Assembly: GCA_025331565.1 (NCBI GenBank)
Contig: JAFREQ010000076.1
Span: 1,116,001-1,180,000, forward strand
Reading direction: 5' to 3'
Length of the DNA stretch: 64,000 nucleotides
Origin: Holacanthus passer
Lineage: Eukaryota; Chordata; Actinopteri; Pomacanthidae
In this document: positions 33,701 through 45,700 of the stretch, piece after piece
Layout: every line of letters starts with the position of its first letter
Numbering within the stretch: position 1 is the first letter of the stretch
Program-made: the position numbers and the translations under genes
The notes under the pieces: generated by a model
Database searches by the model: none
What the model saw: the letters and a program-made list of their open reading frames with translations, nothing else
What the model was told of the DNA's origin: nothing

Positions 33701-36700
33701 TTGGCTGCATTCACGTCAGCATTTCAGTGGGACATCAGCCATGTCCATGTCATCTCCACCCTCCACCTGCTGCTATCTGAGCTTCTTTTGGACCTTTTGT
33801 CCCACTCTGCTGCTCTCTCTCTCCCCACTGAATGGATATACATACTGTATACTTCAGTTATTCCAGCCATCCATCCAAGATAAGTGGGTGGAAGAAAGAT
33901 GTATGGCTGGATAACATTCATTCAATAATAACTCCCATTGCATTATTAAATGCAGTTCACTACGGGTTACTGCATGTTTTGGAATCAGTCAGAATGGCAT
34001 TTCTTTTCTTAGTTTCTTAGTTAGAATCTCAGCAGTGAATTACATTTATACTGAGCTCTCCTTCACTTGCAGTATGTGCCTGGCAGGCAGTACTGCTATC
34101 TTAGTACACTCAGACTAGGATTGCAAATTTAAAAAGATAGTATAAATGTTTGTCAATCTGGTGGAGGTGTGGAAAGGCTTGTTGTCCAAAGCATACCGAG
34201 TTCCAACTCCTTGCCACATACTCTTATTCTAACTACAACACACAAGCCTGAAATCATAGAAAACTGACTTTCATAGAAAATGTGTTTTTCTTGCTGTGGC
34301 TGTGGAGCATTGGATTGCATTCCATTAATAACACTTCATTCATTGATGAAGTACCCTCTAGAGGGCCTTTCTAGTGATGCTGTTATAGGCTGTCCTACAT
34401 GCTAAAAAATTAATTGGCTCCTATGTGGCATTAAATAGTTAATACTTCCTGTGTGTTATATTACTTTAAATCTGATTCTCATAATTAAACCGTTTTAATC
34501 TTAACCAGTTTGAAACTGCCATGATGCATCATTACTTTCTGTACGCTGGTGCCCCACCACATGCAGCTGGTGCAATGTTAGATCAATAAACAGTCAGAGC
34601 CCGATATAGCATGTCAAACCAAAAAGTAGAACTAATCTGACACAAATGGAATGATACAGTGTGCACTTGGCTCAGTTGGCTGAGTGTGCAGCAGAGGAAA
34701 GGAGACAGCGTTTCTGGTGATAGGCTTGGTCACTTTGCCTGGCTAACTATTTAGAGGATAAGCAGGAGTCCATCATGCATAGAAGGTCAGACTGACACCA
34801 TGTTAGAGGTAGCCAGTCTAAAGCTAACAGGAAACGATTTGTCTGGATGAGGACAGGGTGACCACAATTATGTGTGGATGTGTGCATCTCTGACCAGTTG
34901 AACTTTATCTGTAGTTGCCTTCAATGTCTGACTGTGACCTCCAGAATAACAGCATTTATGTTATTATTCCAGACACTGAACTGATGTTCACCTTTTAGAC
35001 ATAATATAAAACCTTCTTTAAATTTAGATTGACGTTTGAAGTCTCTCTTACCTGCATTTTGCAGTGAAAATGAAGGTGCCTTGAACAATCCCGCAAATTA
35101 TAATTATTATTATTATTATAGTCAGTGAGTTCAAAAAGACACTGTTTATTGGATGAGTCTGACTGAAGATCAGGAAGCTGGGACACAAATATAAGTTTGG
35201 AGATGCTGAAAATAAAAGTGCCATCTAAATCAAATTACACTCCACTCTGTTTGCATTTGGCTGCAATTTAACACTTCTTTCCTGAGAAAAGTAGCTGCAG
35301 AAGATCCATGTCAGCCTTAATGAGGTGAATTTTGGCCTTTCTGGCTGCAATGCAATGTGCAGTCATTTAGCTGTAAAGCACCATTATGCTGCACAAGCTG
35401 AGATATTTTACCATTGTTTTGATTATTAGTCTGATAATGAGTAACTGTAGTGACTGATCCTACATGATTTCTCAGCTTGTCCAAGTATCTTGTTATCTTG
35501 TGATTGCTGATATTAAACTGAAAACATGCTGTTTGTGGCAGTATTTGTGCCTCACACAGGACTACAGTAAATTGGCTACAGTCTCACCAGTCTTTTCCTC
35601 TTTTCCTTTGTCCGTATTTCCTGTAATCCCTCACTTCTGTCATCCATTTGTGTGTTCTACCTCGCCTTCCTCCTCCCCTCTGTGTTTCTGCCTTAGATCA
35701 GTAACCCCCCGTCTTCCCTCTCTACCTCCCCAGGCTTCGGTTCTTCAGCAGGAAAAGCAGGGATTCATCAGCAGGATTCTAAACGGCACGGTTCGATTCG
35801 GAAAACTACAGGAAGAAGTCAAAGTAAGTTCATTTATTCAGTCACTTTCACGCTACGATCAATCGTTGTTGCGAAAAGGTAAACCTTGCTCACTGACTTA
35901 CAATGGGGTTGGTTTGTCTTTTGGTGATTAGGAATTGTGGTTAAAGATCTGTTAAACCCTAAAGTTGAGAAGTTCTGTATATTGTGTTTAAAAGATGATT
36001 CTTGCCAGTATTGTAAATTTCCCCACAGCGGGACGAATAAAGGTATATCTTATCTTATCTTATTGTTTGAGGCCTAACTGATGCCAGGGTAGCTTGTGAG
36101 GATATAACTTTGACTTAGCTATCGCCTCAATGGTCCACATTTCACCGGAAGTTAATTTTGCTCAGGGTAACCCTCCAATTTACTTCCTATTGATCAGCCC
36201 ACACCACTGCACTTGATAAACCATCGACTGTGCCGCTCAGAAAGCATAAATTGATTGATTGAACACTTGTATCTCTCAGATTGCAATTCCTGAAGAGGAG
36301 CTTATTGGGTCCCAAGGATTTCATTTTCTCATCTTTAACAAAGTGGAGAATCAATACCCCACGCAATCAACGTGCCAAATGTAAAGAAAACACCAAAGAC
36401 ACAAAGATAATTATCAACAATGATGGCTGTGGTGCTGTGTGCTCTGGTCTCTTTGACTTTGTCCCTATGACATTGTTTCTTCTGGTAGTTATGGTGTTTA
36501 CGTGTTTACATCTGTGGCAATGGAAAAGGCTCTTACATGCATTAACACATGTTTTGATTACATCTATTGTATTTCTGCTGCTAATTACTTTCTGTTGCTA
36601 TACTGTAACTGCAATTTACTGGCCGCTGGTTAACACTACTTTGCCAGCTGGAAAATTTCCCAAATACTATTATTTTAAGCCAAATGTATGGACTGTATGT

Positions 36701-39700
36701 GACATGGATATGCACAACTGAGAACTGTATGCAGATACAGTACAAGAAAGATATAATTTAAAACATAGTCAATCAGGCTTACAGTTGGCAATAGGCAGAA
36801 AAATTAGAAAGATCAGTACTGTGTATATACAAAGAATTGATAAGATAATGCTCTATTAATCCCACAGAGGGGAAATTCATGTGGTACAACAGCACAGGGA
36901 CAGAATTAGGTACAGATAAATAGCGAAACTTAAAAAAAGTAAATAATCAAGTGTATAAAATAAAAATAAGAATAGAATCAAATAGAGACCACACAAAAGC
37001 AATTAGATGCAAAATGTAAAATTACACTGAAAGAGAGAGAGAGAGGTGGCACGTCACAAGGGTCATAAGCTGATGCAACAGGTTGTTCTAGCATCTGAGC
37101 ACAAGATTTATCTTAAAGTTTAAAGGAAACATTGTAATCTCTTAGTTTCACCTAAAAATTACCTGCCACTTTGTTCAGTTGCACTCTCACATATTCTGTT
37201 GCAGCCTAAGTTGACCTGGGCGAGAGCAGTGAGTGACATTTGCATTTAGGTAATACAGTTGAGAAGCAAGCTACAAGCTGGAATGATGGACCATAGCTTT
37301 AATAAAACAAAGAAAAAGTAATGCAAGGTTTGATACAAAACTTGTTTGTCTGCTATTTGTTTGTTGTCTTTGTTTGTCTGTTATCTGATAGACACAAGTA
37401 TGGTCATAACTTTTTGTAAGACAGGAACACAGAACATATTTTTTCTCTTTATCCATTCTGTGACAAAACCTGCATGGATGCATCTCTTTCCATAGAAATA
37501 AAATGGAGACTATTCTAGTGAATCACCATGGCAACATCTTTCTCCAGTGCCATCTTGGTTTGAATGTTACTACTGTGGTTGACAGTTGTCCTGCAATACA
37601 AATTGCAGGACAGCCTTTCTGTATTTTTCTGTTTGTTTGTTCTGCCAAATGTGAACAAGATATTAGTGTGGCAGTATTAGTGCCTTGCTCTAGGGCCAGT
37701 GCTCTGTGCGTGTTCCAGCTGTCAGCAGCTCTTGTCACTCAAGCCAGAGCAAGAAAAAAACATCTCAGTGGTTCTGACCATTTTATTAGTGTCTCTATAG
37801 CAACAATCCAGACGGAAAGAGGTGTGTGTTTGTGTGAATGTGAGCTCTACTGGAGGTGTTCAGGCCACTGAAGGAGGAGAGCTGTAAATGTTGTGTCAAA
37901 GGACCCCTCTTCCTCCTGTACTTCATGAGTCTACTCACTCATTCACTGCCAGCTAAACTATTATATTAACAAGGTATAATTCCACCTTTAAGTGTCACTT
38001 ATAGTGGAATTATGCTTCACCTTCAAAGCGATTATACTGGAGCTGTATATGGTGGAGGCATTGTTTACAACGCAGCTTTTAAGGTTTAAGGCTTCTTTTA
38101 ACTTTTCAGTTAATCATTCAACATAAAATGTGATGCTACAAAGAAAAACAAAGAAAAACTGCAAATCCCCACATTTGAGAGGGTATCCTGAGAGGGTAAA
38201 CCTGATCATGTTTAATATATAAATTCCTTAAAGTAGTGACTGATTTCAGCAATTTAATTTCAGCACCACCCAGAGTAATCATATTTGCCTTGTCTCACTT
38301 GCCTCGACATGACAAGAAGGAGGTTTGCACTGCACTAGAAAACATCCTTTCCTCGAGCAGCCCCATGCTGCCATCACTATCAAACACTGCAAGCACCAGA
38401 ATAATCCTGTAGGGAAAAATAACACAAAGCAACTGAAGATGGCCAGTCCCAGTATTTGTTGTTTCCACACAGTTAACACCTATTATGCCTTTTCACATGC
38501 TGTAGTTAAGGGTAAGACAACACCTTGATGAAGAGGTACAATCCAGCTTTGGTGTTTGTTTTTTTTGGTCTTGCTTAGCCAAGTTAGTTGTGGTTATTGC
38601 TGAGCCAACTGTATACTGATGATTACACCTGTTACAACATGTGGTGTTGGTTGTCAGTTTTTCCTTCATTGGTCTTTAGTCACAACCTTTCAGAATGGGA
38701 AAACATCCATGAGAAGATGCACAGTAGCTGTGCAAAAATATACCAAATCAAAAAGTCAGTTATCTCAGTGAGGATGGTAAAAAAAAAGATGTTTTTTCCA
38801 AATACTTGAAAATAAATCAACGTTACCTGAAGTTAAAGTCCACCAATTAATCCCCTATATAGAATTTAGCCAAAAAGATTTTGTTTTGTATCGGACTATG
38901 CCAGATACAGCCTCTTCCTACCAACGCATGACCTCACCCTCACCTCATCCCCTCACTGACTGATGGCCTCATTTCTGTTCAAATGGTGATAAAAGATGGT
39001 GGCTGCACTTCACTTATCCCTTTCACAAATGTTCCATTGTAAAGCTCAATGATTATATTCTCTGAAAGGCATCAAGATTGACTGTCAAATGTTCTACATT
39101 TTTTTTGCCTTGTCTTTTCACCTGCCTCAGTTAGATTTTCCACAGCGCAGTGGCTTTTGTATTTCACTGCGGCTCATGGGGGCAGCTGAACCTGATGAGT
39201 CGCTCATTCTCACAGCAGCAGGTTATTGATTCTGAGATAGGAATGTAAATTTAAGGTTCTGGCTCTCAGTTTTCATACCAATCTAAAATGCTTACAAATT
39301 CCAAAGGTTGCTTTCTTTTTAGTGGCCAACTAAAAACTCTATAACTGACCTCTAGCTCTCATTTGATTCTCATCAACCTATAATGATTGTAAAGCACGTT
39401 TCCACATTCAGAAGGGAAAAGATGGGGATTGAGTGTTAAATGTGTGCTGTAAAGAGGGGGCAGATTGCAACTACATTATTAATATGTAATTAAAATTCAT
39501 GCCCCTCCATCTCCTTGAAACACCTGAAAATGTTGAATATTTTAGTAAGTGCAAGTATAAATATAGCTAGGTCACAGGTTTGCGTGACCCATGCTGCTTG
39601 ATGTCAGTTTAAGATGACTAATTTTCCCATTCAGAATTCTGCTCGGCTCTTAGTTTGCATTTGTTTTCCAGGAACCATCACAGAGCCGTGATCACCCATA

Positions 39701-42700
39701 ATCATAGAATCACACGAATATATGTTCCTTCTGTTGTCGGGGTGTTGTGACCTCTGACCCTTAACCTCAAATAAGTTAATTCTACATAGGGGCCCTCCCC
39801 TGTGTCTGGAAAGAGAAAAAGGAAGTCAGGTTTTTTTCATATAACCTGTCACTCAGCTTAGACAGATAAAAGGCGGGGTCCAGTCGATATCAGACAATAC
39901 AACCAACAGGGCAAACGCTCCACTGACAAGCACTCTGTCCAACAGCTCTGCCAAATCAGGCCGAAAATAAAATCTCTTTCTACTGTCTGACCTCCTGCCT
40001 TAGACTGCTATCTCTCATTTCTTTGTTTCTGTTGCTATGGCTTTATTACTGTCTATCTTTGACCATTTTAGTACCAAAGAGAGGATTATTGATCTTTTTG
40101 AAGTTTGAAATACTATCATTCTGAGTTAGTATCATTAATTGTCAAGGAAATAGTTCTTCTGTTGTCTCTCTTTGGAGCCATCATTATTTTATTGACATCT
40201 AAAGGAATCATCTGCAGCCATGCCTCCATCTCATTAAGCCTGCAAAGGTTTAGAGAAAATCTTGTCAAAAATTGGGTCAAGAGACTTTGGCAATCCAGTT
40301 AATTGGAGATTAGAATGTCCCTCTTTTTTTCTCTGTACAATTCTAAGCTCTCACTTTTATGAGTTTATTGATTTGAAGCTTTTGAGCTTAATGACTATTC
40401 AACTTTCGATAACAGTGATGTTGACTGCTGACATTCAAAATGTGGATTGAATCAAGATTCATAAAAATAAGTACACAAGCAACGTATAGAAAATAATTCT
40501 CCTTTTATTTCATTATCTAGTAGCTTCTGTGATCAGTAGTGTGGCACTAAGCTGAGAGCTGCAGTCAGTAGTTCATAGACAGAAACACAGGAAAACACAG
40601 AGAGACTGGGTACAGAGACGGATAGAGAAACAGCGGTAGAAAGAAGTTGACAAAGGAAAGGTAGGAAAAGAATATACTTCAGAGAATGAAACATTGTAGA
40701 GGAAGGTTTTAGCACAAAATGAATATGTTTTCCAAAATGCTACATTTCCATTTTGAGGAAAAATATCATTACCTGAAGTTTAACATTGAATATATCTATC
40801 AGTTATCAACCCAGGGCCCTTGGTTATCAACAATGTACAGAAAAGGTTGTAAATTGACTCCAAAGAAGACAAGAACGTTGGTAATTGTTAAATCTGCGTA
40901 AAGTAATAAAAGTAACTTACACTAATAAAACCCACAAACTAAGTTTCACTTACATGTGAAAATAATGTAATATAAATAATAAAATTGATGTTTTGGTCAC
41001 AAAGCTATTACTAAAACTAGTTTTTGGATCCCACAGGAGGAGCTTAATGCTACAAGAGAGTTGATCAGTTGTGAATTTCCCCTCTGTGGGATGAATAAAG
41101 GTTTATCTTATGTTATCTTATCAAAAAAAAGGCATTTCCCCCCTTTTTTCTACTTACATATGACATCCTGGGCAAAGCATGAAAAAAAGTATATTTAAAA
41201 AGTCTAATAATTGTTTAAACATCACCATAGTATATTGTGACCTTTCTTTCAGAAGTCCATATGCCATGATGGTACGTGCAGGGGAGCGTACAAGAAAAAG
41301 AAAATCAAGATGCTACATAAATAATGCACATAACCTTGAGGTGCCACCCAGCAACAAATCCGCATGGCTTTAGTATGGCAGTATGTGCAACATGACTTAC
41401 AGCATGAAGGTAACAGAGGATTCCCATAAACTGTTCCTTTGAGCCCAAGAGCTTTTTACAGCAAGAACCACACAATACAACAGAGCAGCCTTGCTACGTT
41501 CAGCCAAATAAGGAACTGAATGGAAAGTTCATTGCTAAACATTGAAAGAGTATCAAAAAACCTGAGATATGAATCCGGTTTATGCCTCACATGCACCAAA
41601 TCAATTCAGCAACCTGAATGGTGTGTGTCTGTTTGAGGCAAAGAGAGAGAGAAAGAGAGGAGAGGGGCACATTCAGAAAGCGAAACTAACAGCCTCATCA
41701 CATGCATGCCCAAAGCTACTGCTGTTACAGTGAAAGAGGTAACAAAGTATTACGGCCAATTCACAGTTAATTTGGTAATTTGTATTTAGTACTAGCTGAA
41801 TTGTGCATGCACTTTTACTTTATCTTCCCTTACTTAAAGTACTTGGAATTTGTATGGTGAAAATTGCAGCCAAATGTGTTATTATTATATGGAGTATTTT
41901 CCTGTAATATTCCTTCCACCTGGATGTAAAGATGTTGCAACAGACTTTATTGTTATTGATTACATTCTTTGGAGCTGAAGATCAGTATCGCAATTATCAT
42001 TCAATTTTGAGTTACCTGTAGCTTTAACAGAGAAGAAAAAAATATATAAAAGTAATATGTAGTGCTACCATGAATGCTGGCTTATAGGTGCGAAGAAAAC
42101 TCACTAAAATACAAAGAAATGGTTTGATTTGAAAATATTTGCATTTTTACTTTCAATCATTGTCAAAAGAGGTGCCTTTGATTTAAATGGTAGCCAAAAC
42201 CACTGACAATATTGATCTGCCTCTCCTTTTGTTATTGGCAACTGGCAATTATCAAGTGATACTTAAATGCAGTTGTTAATTAACTTAATTGCATCCTGAG
42301 AAAACCAAGCAAATACACAGACTGTTAATGTAAATTATAGAAATACTGAATTTTTCTTTACAGATTGCTCATGTGGTCCATTATATGAATACCTTTGCCA
42401 CTGAGGGTGTGGTATTCATTTGTAGTTCTCCTTTTGCACAGTTTAGAACTGTACCAACATATACAGACATCCTAAGGGACATTTTGTAAATCCTACCTTT
42501 ATCTTAAAACTGCAACTGAAAGCTGCATACAAGATTCGTGTCGGTACACAGTGTTGATAAATGAGGGCCCAGGACTCTACCAATGCTGCCATTATTTACG
42601 CCAAAGATTAAAGGTCTGCTCTTAACTGTTATGTTAGACTAGGTCATAAACACAACACAGAACAAATAATGGTTACAGAAATACATCACAGAAATGTAGG

Positions 42701-45700
42701 TATAGGCGCTGCTTCATTTTACAGAGCTTGTCAGGGGCTCTGTTCCTGTTCAAACTAGTTTCTGAGTTGCAACAGTTGGCCTAACAAAAGGCCAACACTG
42801 AATGCTGTCTTCTTAGGTCTTTTACTGGCCCATTATTTCCATGAAGATAACTCACTGGTAGGCTTGTAAAGCTTCAGTAGGAAGGGGCATCATCTTCACC
42901 TGTGGGCCTCCTTTTGTCCACAAAACACATGGAATACTTGTTTGCAGCTGACTTTATCCCATCCTAGGACCACCACTTCTCGGGTAGCATCCTATCAGCC
43001 CCTGGAGGAGCAGTCACACATGCCCTGGCACAGACACTGGCAGAACCCATAGACCAGGCAAACGGTTAGGCTTGATGGCACCAAGCTAACACATACGATG
43101 CCCAGTGTCACCCTCTGGATCACCAACAAGTAGATTCCCAGAGGCAGTGAGCCAAAGTATAAGAAACCCAGCAGCCAGACCAGGATGCGTGGGACATGAT
43201 TACAGAACTTGGACATGGCGTCCTGATCAGCCGGCCCATTGGAGCCCATCGATACCGAGTCCAGGCTCTGCTCAGCGTAGATGTCAGAGCTGGCATTTTG
43301 ACTTGGAGAGTGCTGTGAGTCCCTCTGTACTTCCATTATAGTGATGACCAGGCAGTTGGAGGAGTCATGAGATGGGCTGGAGGAGGACAAACTCGTCGGA
43401 GTCAGGACCACCTCCCCGTTGTGGTCCGAGCTCCAGGATTTGTCCCGCATTGCCAAGTGAGACATGATATTAACATCATCAGGCAGGGCTGACACCTCGT
43501 ACTCCGTGATCTCAGTTTGGTGTCGGCAAAATGGGCAGGAGATGAAGCCTGCCCCGTCAGCAATGTCCAGGATCTTAACGAGGCAGCGGGCGCAGACCCG
43601 GTGCAGACAGTCCAGGATCTTAGGCTTGCGGTTGTGGGCATTGTAGCGTTGGTAACAGATTTTACACTCTAATTCCTCTGGTGGAGGACAGTCCTTTTCT
43701 TCTAACTCAGCCTGAGGACAGCTCATCTTCAAGTCATGTTCTGGGGAAAGAGAGAAAAAACATGGAGGCACATTGAGAAAAAGAGAGTCAGAAGGATAAT
43801 AGTATTCATCTAGTCCAGCAGTACATGTGACTTGAAACAAGCTGATATTTCTGACTATTGTTATCTGCTGTATTGTTGCCCATCAGAGAAAGGTCAGTGC
43901 TCTGCCTTCTTCTTTAGCAGCTTCTATTCTCTGTACCTGCTGGTGATGAATGATTTATGGTTTGGGAGTTGGATCAGGGTGTCATCCCAGAGCCCTTTGT
44001 GGAAAAGCATGAGCCAGTAACGCTATTGATATTTGGTGAGAGATGGTAGGGGCAACTGCTCCTGCATCATTTTTGGTAATTCAGAAATTGCATGTAGAAT
44101 ACAATGTTGTTGCAGTTCTTCATTAAGATGAGACCCTGGATGGAAGCTTTTACATTATTTTTAGTTGTTTTTTTTGTTTAATTTTTGTCCATTTGATGAT
44201 ATATAGCCCTGTTTAGCTGTTTTATTTGGTCTGTTAGGATATAGAACTCTAGAGCAATGTAAGTTTCTTTGCTAAACTCCAACACCAATCATCAGTTTCC
44301 TCCATGGAGAAACAGCAGGAAACTGTCAGTCATCATTAATAAGGCCAGATAGCTGTAAGCCTGTATCCATAGACACCAAGCATGAATAGGAACGGTGTTA
44401 AGGAGCCCCCTCTTCCTGTGCTCCACCCCACCTTTATGTTGCAGATCACTGTCATCTGCTTGTACATAACACAGCTTTTAAGAGTTCAAGCTCTTCATAA
44501 TCTCAAAATTAGTCCAATGATTAATTTAATGATAATGCTAATTGCCTGTTTTCTCTTTTAGAATTTTAAATTGGAAAATGTAAATTTCAGAAAAATGTTT
44601 TCTGTAAAATCTATCATTCATTAAGTTTCAGTTGTTCAATTTCGTATTTTTCAAGTAATTCAGGGAAGTATGCTAAGTGGAGAAATTAAATAATATAGTG
44701 TTAACATGATGTTATGGTAATGCTTGTTGGTAACATAGTAGAGTGGTAGTGTCTTGGTATAGTCGATAATGATACTGGATTACTAATAATATGCTTGCAT
44801 GTTGATACTGTGTTCATAAGGTGCTAACCTGCTGGTAAAGTCCATAGAATATTGATGCAGTTGTAACTACATAGTGCCAAGTAGTTGTTTCAGTGGTGTG
44901 TAGGACTGATGGTTAAAGATAGAGCCTGTGACTTTTCAGTTTTGTAGTCCGCTCAAACTTCTATGTCACCTACTACCCTGGTATATAAAACATTGATATT
45001 GAACATTCTAGCTGCAAATAACATACCATCGTGCAGATTTAACATTAGTTGCCTTGCACAAATGCACTAATACAGCTCACAAACCACATAGACTCATGCA
45101 CTTTGACAAGCAGCTAAATTCTGCCCTTATTCACCCTTGATGAGAAAGCTAACTGAACTTGTCTTTAACTGATAACAGCTTATTGGGCAACAGCACAATA
45201 AGCCATGAAATGGAAGAAAATATAAGGTACAAATACTATATCACTAATAACTGATAAGACTGTTTATTCCTGTGTACTTTTCAGAGGTATATGAGGTCAA
45301 TTAGTTTAACATGTAAATTATGCCAGTGTACTATACACTGTTTTGAATGACCTTGCTTTTAAAATTCATATTGATCATCTCATCAACCAAGTGACAATAG
45401 GATTTTCTTTATATGAAAACAATCCAGTCTCTACTCTTTTTTTAAAGTCCATCAAGGATTATGTAGATAGTCTCCAACCCTTTTGATACTTCTTATTGCT
45501 ACTCATACATATGCTGCTCTATGTGTAAATTATGTGCTTATATGTCTGGACTGTTAAAGTTGAATGAGATAGGAAACTCTGCAATGTCATGGATAGACAT
45601 CTTTTTAAAGCTCCACTTGCTTTTACAGATTTAAGGAGAACTGCATGTATTTTTCATGCTCTCATTTCTTGAAACAGCCAGCAGCAGAAGATGAAATATG

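Larger units (their letters stand above)
35824..42994 (+). other. CEP89 intron 16, part 5' of the nested gene
   Basis: No CEP89 exon seen. Contains three retrotransposon tails (36010, 36838, 41069), a perfect 11-bp inverted repeat (37587-37612), a candidate regulatory cluster (39740-39880) and the probable 3'UTR of the nested minus-strand gene (about 41930-42994). Confidence 0.5.

Noticed and set aside
34331..34352. Short inverted repeat ACTTCAT/ATGAAGT
   Set aside because: Seven base pairs with a 6-nt loop is expected by chance in AT-rich sequence of this size.
34674..34720. tRNA-like start GGCTCAGTTGGCTGAGTGTG
   Set aside because: No B box follows and the sequence cannot fold as a tRNA; at most a decayed SINE head.
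35464..35931. 155-codon frame across CEP89 exon 16
   Set aside because: Intron read-through on both sides of a 90-bp exon.
36281..36721. 146-codon plus-strand frame with hydrophobic stretches
   Set aside because: Apparent membrane segments arise from T-rich sequence; no homologue or splice context recognised.
43727..43840. 38-residue N-terminal extension of the RNF182-like frame
   Set aside because: It is separated from the family start by a strong minus-strand acceptor (TTTCCCCAG); the residues do not resemble RNF182 and are most likely intron.
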